From an uncultured Candidatus Melainabacteria bacterium (GTDB lineage: Bacteria; Cyanobacteriota; Vampirovibrionia; Gastranaerophilales; Gastranaerophilaceae), in NCBI GenBank assembly GCA_934700335.1, contig CAKUXM010000019.1, positions 1 to 25,971 of the forward strand: 25,971 bases of DNA. Direction: 5' to 3'. The notes beneath the pieces were generated by a model. It worked only from the letters and a program-made list of their open reading frames with translations. It ran no database searches and was not told the origin of the DNA. Of the stretch, positions 1 to 7,116 are shown in pieces. The position numbers and the translations under genes were made by a program. Position 1 is the first letter of the stretch. Each line of letters opens with the position of its first letter.

Positions 1-1001
1 AAACCAACTCTGAATTGGTTTTGTAACAATTCACCAACTGAACGAATACGTCTATTACCTAAGTGGTCGATATCATCTACAGAACCTTCATCATAAGTTA
101 AGTTAATTAAGTATTCGATAGATTGAACGATATCTGTAATAGTCAATGTTCTTTGAGAAGCATGAATATTCAAGTTTAATTTTTTATTTAATTTGTAACG
201 ACCTACACGACCAATATCGTATTTCTTTTCATCGAAGAAACGAGCTTCGATAATTTGACGACCACCTTGAGCAGATGCAGGATCGCCAGGTCTTAATTTT
301 TTGTATACATCAATTAAAGCATCTTCTGTAGTTTCAGTTGTATCTTTTTCCAATGTTTTCTTTAAGAATTCAAAGTGAGTAAAAGATGCTTCCATTTCAG
401 CTACTGACAAGCCCATAGCTTTTAATAATGTTGTAGCTAAGATTTTTCTATTTTTATCGATTTTAACATAAATTAAATCGTTAGAATCTGTTTCAATCTT
501 AATCCAAGCACCTCTGTTTGGAATGATTGTAGCATTGTATAAACGTTTACCAGTAGGTGAAACTTCACGTTTGAAGTAAACACCAGGCGAACGAACGATT
601 TGAGAAACGATAACACGCTCTGCACCGTTAACAATAAAAGTACCTTTATCAGTCATCGTAGGAATATCACCGATATATACTTCTTGTTCTTTAATTTCAC
701 CAGAATCACGGTTAACTAATCTAACCATTACACGTAATTGTTTTGCATAAGTAGTATCGTGAATTCTAGCTTCTTCAATAGAATACTTAGCATTATCAAA
801 TGTATAATTTGGTAAAAAGTGTAATTCTAAACGACCAGTATAGTCTTTAATTGGTGAAAAAGAAAGTAATTCTTCCTTTAGACCTTCTGTTAAAAACCAT
901 TCAAATGATTTTTTTTGCACCTCAATAAGGTCTGGTAAATCGTCCAATCTGGTACTAGGAATACCCATTGGAGTTACTCGTTCTGCGAATTTTGTCGACA
1001 T
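1..1001 (-). CDS. rpoB: RNA polymerase beta subunit, N-terminal part (partial)
   Basis: Reading leftwards from an ATG at 1001-999, the frame stays open to the window edge, giving about 333 residues, roughly the first third of the beta subunit. The N-terminus begins MSTKFAERVTPMGIPSTRLD, followed by the family blocks LIEVQKKSFEWFL, GDIPTMTDKGTFIVNGAERV and VSQIVRSPGVYF, which form the protrusion and lobe region of the beta subunit in the core enzyme. A GAGG Shine-Dalgarno-like stretch precedes the start by about ten bases. In many bacteria rpoB follows rplJ-rplL. Here the next gene upstream is divergent, so rpoB must have its own promoter, as in cyanobacteria. The identity is certain; the rest of the gene and any rpoC lie outside the window. 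Confidence 0.97.
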   Translation of the reverse strand, partial: MSTKFAERVTPMGIPSTRLDDLPDLIEVQKKSFEWFLTEGLKEELLSFSPIKDYTGRLELHFLPNYTFDNAKYSIEEARIHDTTYAKQLRVMVRLVNRDSGEIKEQEVYIGDIPTMTDKGTFIVNGAERVIVSQIVRSPGVYFKREVSPTGKRLYNATIIPNRGAWIKIETDSNDLIYVKIDKNRKILATTLLKAMGLSVAEMEASFTHFEFLKKTLEKDTTETTEDALIDVYKKLRPGDPASAQGGRQIIEARFFDEKKYDIGRVGRYKLNKKLNLNIHASQRTLTITDIVQSIEYLINLTYDEGSVDDIDHLGNRRIRSVGELLQNQFRVG

Positions 1002-1250
1002 TCTATAAACCTCGCTTCTTTGTATTATTCATATTGTGTACGTACTAAAAAATTTATAAAACTTAACATTTCTGTTACAGTCTATAAGAACATGTATTTT
1101 AATGTTACTACGATAATATAAATAGTCAAGAAATCATGTAAAATCCACACTTAAAAATTGTTACAAAATTTTACAATCAAAAACCGACATGCCGAAACTA
1201 GCCACAGGACAAGGTTTGACTGTCAAGTGGGACAGCCGGAGATTTAGTAA

Positions 1251-1322
1251 ATTGTAAATAATGAGTAGTGAGCAAAAAATTTCTATTCATTACTCACTAA
1301 AGTCCATTCACTAATTTACAAT
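1251..1322. repeat. Dispersed inverted-repeat element (ACTCACTA type), copy 1
   Basis: Outer arms ATTGTAAAT (1251-1259) and ATTTACAAT (1314-1322) are perfect complements. Inner arms TAGTGAG (1266-1272) and CTCACTA (1293-1299) are also perfect. The right side shares the text CCATTCACTAA with a second locus near 7030, and the GAGTAGTGAG text recurs around the flagellin gene. This is therefore a dispersed intergenic repeat rather than a unique hairpin. Its right arm overlaps the putative -35 box of the downstream gene. Confidence 0.6.
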
Positions 1323-1352
1323 GTTCTATTAATTTATATAATATGTTATAAT
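1315..1352 (+). promoter_or_regulatory. Probable sigma-70 promoter of the pilin-like gene
   Basis: TTTACA (1315-1320) and a perfect TATAAT (1337-1342) are 16 bases apart. A second perfect TATAAT lies at 1347-1352, only ten bases before the ATG at 1363. Use of the first would give a leader of about 14 bases with AAGG just before the start; use of the second would give an almost leaderless mRNA. The choice cannot be made from sequence alone. Confidence 0.5.
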
Positions 1353-1362
1353 AGTTAAGGTT

Positions 1363-3318
1363 ATGAACGAGATATTTTCAATATTTAAAAATAGAAAAGC
1401 CTTCACCATTGCAGAAATGACAGTTGTATTACTAATTCTGTCATTAGTAATGGCAGCAATTTTACCTGTAACTACAAACAAAAAAACTAGTGGTGGTGGC
1501 GGTGGCGCCGGAGGAAGTTTATGGAAACTTGCCCGTAACAATACCGATATTTGGTTTGCATCACCCTCTTCAACTCAAAGTGCCCTGTTAGGTACATCTG
1601 TAACACCTGATGCACAGGGTTATGCAAGACTATATATCAACATTCCTAACAGTAATACTCGTTCTCAAATCGGAATGATGTACAACAACACAACTGTTGG
1701 TTACATAAGATTTAAAAACAATAACAACATGGGCTTTGGCATGAACGCTGTACAAAACAGTACTGGTTCTAGCAACTTTGGTGCCGGTTACAATGTTATG
1801 ACAGGAAGTGTAACAGGTAATAACAATACTGGTATTGGTTATCAAGCCTTAACAGCTTTAACTGCTGGGGGTTCAAATGTTGCAATCGGCAGTAGCGCCC
1901 TAAAAACAAATACAGGCGGTAATTCAAATATTGCAATAGGTGAAAACGCATTACAAACAAACTCTACTGGTGAAAGAAACATTGCATTAGGTCAAAACAG
2001 CCTTCTTACAAATGCTACAGGTACTGATAACGTAGCTATTGGTCAAAACGCATTAAACCAAAACAAAGCAAATTTTAACGTTGGTATTGGTAGATTAGCA
2101 CTACAAAACACAACATTAGGAACATGTAACGTTGCCTTAGGAAGCAATGCAGGTGCATCTAATGTTGCAGGTGCGGATAACGTCTTTATCGGTAGATTAG
2201 CCGGACAAACGAAACAATCTGGTAGTAACAATGTTGCAATAGGTGCAGAAACAGTTTTTGCAAACGGTACAGGGTCTTATAACGTAGGTATCGGTTATCG
2301 TTCATTATATTCAAACACAAACGGTAGTTATAACGTATTTTCTGGATATCAATCAGGCTACAATGTAACAACTGGTAACGCCAACACTGGTATCGGTCAA
2401 AATGCTTTAGACGGAAACCAAACAGGTTCTAACAATGTCGGTATCGGTTACAAAGCTTGTAGCAGTGTTTCAGGTAGTAACAAAACATGTTTAGGTTCAT
2501 CATCTGGATATTCAAACTTACCATCTGGTTTTACAGCAAATAACACAACTGCTGAAACAATCGTTGGCTCTGGCGCTGGTAATATTTTCTTACATGCCGG
2601 TAATGTTTTTGTAAGAACTGGTAATTCTATTAACACAAATGCAAAACTTACAGTAAACGGTAACACAGAAACAACAACAAACTTAACTGTTGGTACTTAC
2701 GCAAACGTAGGCACATATCTTCATACAGGAAGTTATGTAAATGCGACAACAACAGTTACAGCTGGTACTTCTGCATATTCAAACTGGACTTACACAAACT
2801 ACATCAGACAAAGAACCGGTGCAAACTATTCTACAGAAATTTGGGGTACCTTCACAGGTACATACAACAATATTTCAGACAAAAGACTTAAAAACATTCA
2901 AGGTTTTGCAAACACAGGTTTGAACGAAATCAAACAACTTGATGTATACAAATTCACATACAAAACAGAACCTGATGTTCAAAGAGTAGGGCTTATCGCA
3001 CAAGACGTGGAAAAAGTTCTACCTTACGCAGTTACTAAAAACGAAGAAGGATATTTAGTTCTTCGTCAAGATAATATATTATTCACAATGTTCAATGCTA
3101 TCAAGGACTTAGACAAATTATACGAAAACCTAAAAGAAAAAGTTCAAAATTATATCATACGTTTGAACCGTGCAGAAGATAGAATTCATGCTTTAATAGA
3201 AGTAAACAAAGAATTATCAAAAAGAGTTGATACTCTTGAAAAACGTGTTGATACATTAGAAAAAGGCATTAAAGCATTAGAAAAAATCAATGCAAATGTA
3301 AATAATTTAGAAAGGTAA
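1363..3318 (+). CDS. Surface protein: type IV prepilin-like N-terminus, beta-roll repeats and S74-type chaperone domain
   Basis: This is a 651-residue protein with three recognisable parts. Residues 1-35 look like a prepilin signal: a short basic leader, then KAFTIAEM with Glu at +5 after Ala13, then a hydrophobic stretch to about residue 32. After a glycine-only linker near 45-52 come about 14 degenerate repeats of roughly 24 residues from about 150 to 390, with the core N-V-A-I-G-x-x-A-L. These resemble YadA-head or phage-fibre beta-rolls. The end, from Ser505, has SDKRLKN, then GLIAQDVEKVLP, the pattern of the intramolecular chaperone of endosialidase (peptidase S74), followed by a heptad coiled coil from about 580 to 651. 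Family knowledge suggests trimerisation and autocleavage before Ser505. The function, perhaps an adhesin carried by a type IV pilus or secretion machine, is inference. rpiB starts 8 bases downstream. Confidence 0.85.
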   Translation: MNEIFSIFKNRKAFTIAEMTVVLLILSLVMAAILPVTTNKKTSGGGGGAGGSLWKLARNNTDIWFASPSSTQSALLGTSVTPDAQGYARLYINIPNSNTRSQIGMMYNNTTVGYIRFKNNNNMGFGMNAVQNSTGSSNFGAGYNVMTGSVTGNNNTGIGYQALTALTAGGSNVAIGSSALKTNTGGNSNIAIGENALQTNSTGERNIALGQNSLLTNATGTDNVAIGQNALNQNKANFNVGIGRLALQNTTLGTCNVALGSNAGASNVAGADNVFIGRLAGQTKQSGSNNVAIGAETVFANGTGSYNVGIGYRSLYSNTNGSYNVFSGYQSGYNVTTGNANTGIGQNALDGNQTGSNNVGIGYKACSSVSGSNKTCLGSSSGYSNLPSGFTANNTTAETIVGSGAGNIFLHAGNVFVRTGNSINTNAKLTVNGNTETTTNLTVGTYANVGTYLHTGSYVNATTTVTAGTSAYSNWTYTNYIRQRTGANYSTEIWGTFTGTYNNISDKRLKNIQGFANTGLNEIKQLDVYKFTYKTEPDVQRVGLIAQDVEKVLPYAVTKNEEGYLVLRQDNILFTMFNAIKDLDKLYENLKEKVQNYIIRLNRAEDRIHALIEVNKELSKRVDTLEKRVDTLEKGIKALEKINANVNNLER

Positions 3319-3326
3319 AATAAAAA

Positions 3327-3764
3327 ATGAGCGAAAAAAGAATTATTATTGGTTGCGACCATGGTGGTTTAAATCTAAAAAATAAAGTTGTCGAACACTT
3401 AAAAGAAATCTGTTATGAAGTAGAAGATGTAGGAACATATACAACAGAGTCTGTAGATTATCCAATTTATGCTAAGAAGGTTGCACATGCAGTAGCTGAC
3501 GGCAAATATGAAAAAGGTATTATTATTTGCGGTACAGGTATTGGTGTTTCAATTGTTGCAAACAAAGTAAAAGGTATTAGAGCTTCCCTTTGCGGAGACA
3601 CTTTCTCAGCAAAAGCTACTCGCCAACATAATAATTCAAATATTTTATGCATGGGCGAAAGAGTTATCGGTGCAGGATTAGCACTTGATATCGTTGATAT
3701 TTGGTTAACTACTGAATACGAAGGTGGTCGTCATCAAAAAAGAATTGATATGATGGAGGACTAA
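3327..3764 (+). CDS. rpiB: Ribose-5-phosphate isomerase B
   Basis: The 145-residue product is the usual length for RpiB/LacAB isomerases, which interconvert ribose 5-phosphate and ribulose 5-phosphate in the pentose phosphate pathway. It opens with IIIGCDHGG (Asp11, His12) and has the active-site loop ICGTGIG with Cys68 in the position of the catalytic base. GIRASLCGD and TRQHNNSN (His101) follow in the expected order. AAAGG lies 10 bases before the ATG. The gene begins 8 bases after the pilin-like gene and shares one base with rsfS (TAATG), so it is almost certainly co-transcribed with both. The residues seen are those of an active enzyme. Confidence 0.95.
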   Translation: MSEKRIIIGCDHGGLNLKNKVVEHLKEICYEVEDVGTYTTESVDYPIYAKKVAHAVADGKYEKGIIICGTGIGVSIVANKVKGIRASLCGDTFSAKATRQHNNSNILCMGERVIGAGLALDIVDIWLTTEYEGGRHQKRIDMMED

Positions 3765-4168
3765 TGGTAGAAGATATTTCAACAGAAAAATTCGCATCTG
3801 TTATTGCTCGTGTACTTGATGATAGATTAGCAAAAAATATCGTAATTCTTGATATTAGTAAAGTATCTTCTCTTGCAGATTTTTTTGTAATCGCATCAGG
3901 AGATTCTCCAACCCAAGTAAAAGCTATGACAGAAACTTTACAAGACAGAATTAAAACTCTTTTCAAACGTCTTCCAAAGGGTGTTGAAAGAGATATGAAA
4001 AATCGATGGAATTTAGTTGATTATGGCGATGTTATTGTTCATATTCTTCACAGAGAAGAACGTGAAAATTACATGATTGAAAAATTCTGGAATCACGCTT
4101 ACAGTATTCCTGAAGAAAAATGGAAAGCTGAAACTGAAGAATATTCTGAATATAAAGAAAATGTGTAA
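3764..4168 (+). CDS. rsfS: Ribosomal silencing factor RsfS (Iojap family)
   Basis: The product has 134 residues, slightly longer than most bacterial RsfS (about 105-120) because of an acidic C-terminal tail. Family blocks are visible: a central ADFFVIASGDSPTQVKA and then WNLVDYGDVIVHILHREERENY, followed by the aromatic end segment. RsfS binds ribosomal protein uL14 (L14) on the large subunit and blocks subunit joining when nutrients are scarce. The ATG overlaps the rpiB stop, indicating translational coupling. In many bacteria rsfS sits beside nadD; here the partner is rpiB. Identity is secure. Confidence 0.93.
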   Translation: MVEDISTEKFASVIARVLDDRLAKNIVILDISKVSSLADFFVIASGDSPTQVKAMTETLQDRIKTLFKRLPKGVERDMKNRWNLVDYGDVIVHILHREERENYMIEKFWNHAYSIPEEKWKAETEEYSEYKENV

Positions 4169-4207
4169 AAAATTTGCTAAATAGAAATTATAGGATAAAA
4201 TTTAGAT

Positions 4208-5281
4208 ATGGTAGATGCAAACGAAATAAAAAAACAAATTGATGAAACGATTATGAAAATGGCTATGGATCCAACAAATCCAGAGCATTATCATTCGTTG
4301 GCAAATTTGTATGCCCTAGACAACAACTTTGATAAAGTTGCATCAGTTTATGAAAGTTTATTAAGCATTAAGCCAGATGATGCAGACGCATTGTTAAATT
4401 TGGGTAGTATTTATTTTTACAGTAAGGATTTCCGTAAAGCGCTTAGTTATTTTAACAAAGCTATGGATAAAAACCCTACAAACTACCTTGTATACTACAA
4501 CTTGGGTAATGCGTATGCAGAACTTAAAAACTTTTCTAAAGCGCTTCGTTTTTATAATCGTGCTTTAGATTTTAACACAATGTCTCCCGATATCTATAAC
4601 GCAATTGCAATGCTTTATCATGATTTTGAAGATTTCGTTGAAGCAAAAGCTTATTACGAAAAATCTCTTTCAATCGACCCAAATAACTTAACTGCAAATG
4701 TTGATTTAGGTAACATCAACTTTAAATTATTTGACTATGATGCAGCATTATACCACTATCTAAAAGTTTATGAAATTGCACCAGACAACAAAACCGTTAC
4801 TATCTGTATCGCAAATACTTATTCTTTATTAAAGAATAAAGAAAAAACAGATGAATTCTTTGATATATCTCTAAAATTGCCTGGTGATAATTACAAAACT
4901 TACATTTGCGCAGCAATCGCAAAATCTGACTTTAAAGATTATGACGGTGCTATTGAAATTTACAAAAAAGCTATTGAATATAATCCTAAAGAAAAAAATG
5001 CGTATATCCTTATCGCAAACCTTTATTCTAATTTAGGAAACTATACAGAAGCTATCGATTACTATGAAAAAGCTCTTGCTCTAAATGAATTCGATACAAA
5101 CACAAGAGTATTACTTGCAAATACTTACTACATGGACGACAAGATTGAAGACGCATTGAAAGCTTATCGTTATGTTTCTAACTTAGAACCGGAAAACGAT
5201 GAATACAAGCTTGTTTACGTTAATTTGTTAGAAGATTACATTGTAGATCACAGAGCTGGAGAATTATTAGAAAATGTATAA
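4208..5281 (+). CDS. Tetratricopeptide-repeat protein
   Basis: A 357-residue protein made almost wholly of TPR units. About nine consecutive 34-residue repeats run from about residue 26 to 340, with the typical W/Y-L-G-x-x-Y-A-x-Y-E-P pattern, for example LLNLGSIYFYSKDFRKALSY and VYYNLGNAYAELKNFSKALR. There is no signal peptide or membrane segment, so it is probably a cytoplasmic scaffold for protein-protein contacts. The start is preceded only by a weak AGGA 14 bases upstream; TTGCTA and TAAAAT spaced 16 apart in the 39-bp gap could be an internal promoter. The 3' end overlaps the next gene by 8 bases, so the TPR protein and the membrane protein may act together. The partner is unknown. Confidence 0.9.
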   Translation: MVDANEIKKQIDETIMKMAMDPTNPEHYHSLANLYALDNNFDKVASVYESLLSIKPDDADALLNLGSIYFYSKDFRKALSYFNKAMDKNPTNYLVYYNLGNAYAELKNFSKALRFYNRALDFNTMSPDIYNAIAMLYHDFEDFVEAKAYYEKSLSIDPNNLTANVDLGNINFKLFDYDAALYHYLKVYEIAPDNKTVTICIANTYSLLKNKEKTDEFFDISLKLPGDNYKTYICAAIAKSDFKDYDGAIEIYKKAIEYNPKEKNAYILIANLYSNLGNYTEAIDYYEKALALNEFDTNTRVLLANTYYMDDKIEDALKAYRYVSNLEPENDEYKLVYVNLLEDYIVDHRAGELLENV

Positions 5282-5699
5282 CAACAACTATAGATTAAAT
5301 CCAGATAAACCGTATTTTATGGAAAAATTAGTTTCAGCGCTAAGTTATTTAACTATGGGCTTTGTTGGATTTATTTATTTAATAATCATTATTCTTACAA
5401 AAAGAACTCTTAAACCTTTTTTGAAATATCATGTTTTTCAATCAATTTTTATTTCAATAGGTTATTATTTATTAACAATATTCGTTGGACTAATCTGTAA
5501 TATCTTATTATTTATACCATTCATAAACAAAATTACTACAGCAGTATTGTATTATTTATCAATAGACATCATTTTCGGTTGTTCAATTATTGGTTTATGT
5601 ATTTATGCTGTTTTATTCTACTTAGTAATAACATCATTACAAGGAAAATATTCTTATATTCCATGGGTTTCAGACATTATAAAAATGAACGTGAGATAA
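5274..5699 (+). CDS. Tic20-like multi-span membrane protein
   Basis: The 141-residue product is very hydrophobic, with about four membrane helices near residues 17-41, 52-79, 81-101 and 101-119. Around them, MEKLVSALSYL, PFLKYHVFQS and the C-terminal GKYSYIPWVSDIIKMNVR recall the cyanobacterial Tic20 family and the related DUF4870 proteins. In plastids Tic20 is a core inner-envelope protein channel subunit; the role of the bacterial members is poorly known. The start codon lies inside the TPR gene and metY follows 6 bases after its stop, so translation is tightly coupled. The fold assignment is by eye and only moderately certain; that it is a membrane protein is clear. Confidence 0.75.
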   Translation: MYNNNYRLNPDKPYFMEKLVSALSYLTMGFVGFIYLIIIILTKRTLKPFLKYHVFQSIFISIGYYLLTIFVGLICNILLFIPFINKITTAVLYYLSIDIIFGCSIIGLCIYAVLFYLVITSLQGKYSYIPWVSDIIKMNVR

Positions 5700-5705
5700 A
5701 ATATT

Positions 5706-6971
5706 ATGAAATTTGATACTATTTGTGTGCAAGGTTCACATATCCCTGCAGAAAACAGAAACACACCACCTGTACCAATTTATCAAACTACAGCTTTCAG
5801 CTTTGATACTGTACAATATGCAGCCGACCTGTTTGATTTAAAAACTAGTGGAGATATTTACACAAGACTTTCAAACCCTACAACACAAGTTCTTGAAGAA
5901 AGACTTGCAGGTATTGAAGGTGGTGTTGGTGCTCTTTGTGTTTCTTCTGGTCAATCAGCATCTACAATTGCTCTTTTAAACATTTTAAAAGCTGGTGATG
6001 AAGTCGTTGCATCAACAAATATGTATGGTGGAACAATTAATTTAATTAATGTTACACTACAAAAAATGGGAATTATTGTTCATCTTGTTTCATCTGACAA
6101 GGCAGAAGATTTTGAAAAACTTATCAACGAAAAAACAAAATGTATTTTTGCAGAGGTTTTAAACAATCCTTCTCTAAGTGTTTTAGATATTGAAGCATTG
6201 GCAAAGGTTGCTCATAAACATTCAATTCCGTTAATTGCTGATAACACTATTCCAAGCCCATATTTATGTCAGCCAATTAAACATGGTGCAGATATTGTTG
6301 TACATTCTTTGACAAAATATATTTGCGGTCATGGAACTTGTATGGGCGGAGTTATCGTTGATAGCGGTAATTTTGATTGGACAAAATCAGGTAAATTCCC
6401 TGAATTAACAGAACCAGATGAAAGTTATCATGGTCTTAGATATGTTGAAAACTTTGGTAAATTGGCATATATCGTTAAAGCAAGAGCTCAAATGATTAGA
6501 GATTTGGGTTGTTGTTTAAGTCCATTTAACGCGTTTTTAACTATACAGGGACTTGAAACACTTTCTCTACGTATGGAAAGATTATCTTCCACTGCATTAA
6601 AGGTTGCAAAATATTTACAAAATCATAAAAACGTAACTTGGGTAAAATATCCAAAACTTGAAGGTGATAAATATTATGAATTAGCAGAAAAATATTTACC
6701 AAAAGGTGCTTCTTCTATCATAAGCTTTGGTATTAAAGGCGGAAGAGAATCTGGTACTAAATTTATAGAAAATATGAAACTATTAATTCATGCAACAAAT
6801 ATTGGTGATAGTCGTTCTATCATTACATATCCGGCAATTACAACACATAGACAACTAACTACAGAACAAATGAATGAATGTGGAATTGGTGAAGATTTCA
6901 TGCGACTTTCAGTAGGGCTTGAAGATATTGATGATATCATTGCTGATTTAGAAAATGCACTGAAATTTTAA
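5706..6971 (+). CDS. metY: O-acetylhomoserine sulfhydrylase (Cys/Met metabolism PLP enzyme)
   Basis: A 421-residue fold-type I PLP enzyme. The pyridoxal lysine is Lys204 in VVHSLTKYICGHG. Other family blocks are YQTTAFSF, YTRLSNPT, ALCVSSGQSA, the cofactor-contacting IADNT and the C-terminal FMRLSVGLED. Length, the GALCVSSGQSA motif and the long insert after the lysine (SGKFPELTEPD) match MetY, which makes homocysteine from O-acetylhomoserine and sulfide, better than the shorter MetB/MetC enzymes of about 380-390 residues. It begins 6 bases after the Tic20-like gene and has no room for a SAM riboswitch. It is the last gene of the run. A cystathionine gamma-synthase activity cannot be fully excluded. 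Confidence 0.9.
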   Translation: MKFDTICVQGSHIPAENRNTPPVPIYQTTAFSFDTVQYAADLFDLKTSGDIYTRLSNPTTQVLEERLAGIEGGVGALCVSSGQSASTIALLNILKAGDEVVASTNMYGGTINLINVTLQKMGIIVHLVSSDKAEDFEKLINEKTKCIFAEVLNNPSLSVLDIEALAKVAHKHSIPLIADNTIPSPYLCQPIKHGADIVVHSLTKYICGHGTCMGGVIVDSGNFDWTKSGKFPELTEPDESYHGLRYVENFGKLAYIVKARAQMIRDLGCCLSPFNAFLTIQGLETLSLRMERLSSTALKVAKYLQNHKNVTWVKYPKLEGDKYYELAEKYLPKGASSIISFGIKGGRESGTKFIENMKLLIHATNIGDSRSIITYPAITTHRQLTTEQMNECGIGEDFMRLSVGLEDIDDIIADLENALKF

Positions 6972-6976
6972 AGTTT

Positions 6977-6996
6977 GTTGGGGTGGAAACCCTAAC
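6977..6996 (+). terminator. Weak stem-loop after metY
   Basis: GTTGGGGT (6977-6984) and ACCCTAAC (6989-6996) form an 8-bp stem with one G-U pair and a GGAA loop, five bases after the metY stop. No U-tract follows, so it may be a poor intrinsic terminator or an mRNA-stabilising hairpin. Confidence 0.35.
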
Positions 6997-7018
6997 CTAC
7001 AATATTATTATACCCACA

Positions 7019-7050
7019 ACTCACTACTCACCATTCACTAAATTGTTAAT
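7019..7050. repeat. Dispersed ACTCACTA-type repeat, copy 2
   Basis: The stretch starts with ACTCACTACTCACCATTCAC and runs to a final AAATTGTTAAT. It shares CCATTCACTAA with the element at 1251-1322 and ACTCACTACTCAC with the repeats around the flagellin gene. It lies in the 145-bp gap between metY and clpB, which otherwise shows only AT-rich promoter-like sequence. Confidence 0.5.
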
Positions 7051-7116
7051 TAATTATAAAGTTTTATTTCTTTTTTAAAAAATGCCCTTATATTATATAT
7101 AGGAGATAAATGTTTT

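Larger units (their letters stand above)
1002..1362. promoter_or_regulatory. Divergent intergenic region between rpoB and the pilin-like gene
   Basis: This 361-bp stretch has no credible gene. It must contain the leftward rpoB promoter; a weak candidate on the minus strand is TTGACT (1129-1124) with TAACAT (1107-1102), spacing 16. At 1216-1236 there is a small hairpin-capable sequence (CTGTC with GACAG). From 1251 to 1322 lies an inverted-repeat element described separately. The rightward promoter occupies the last 50 bases. Confidence 0.5.

Noticed and set aside
1810..2520. Regularly spaced, similar 70-base units that could be read as a CRISPR or DNA tandem repeat
   Set aside because: The units are divergent at DNA level and match only as a protein pattern (NVAIG repeats) within one open frame; they are coding repeats of the surface protein.
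5700..5705. SAM riboswitch or T-box before metY
   Set aside because: Only 6 bases separate metY from the preceding gene, and no matching structure lies in the upstream coding sequence.
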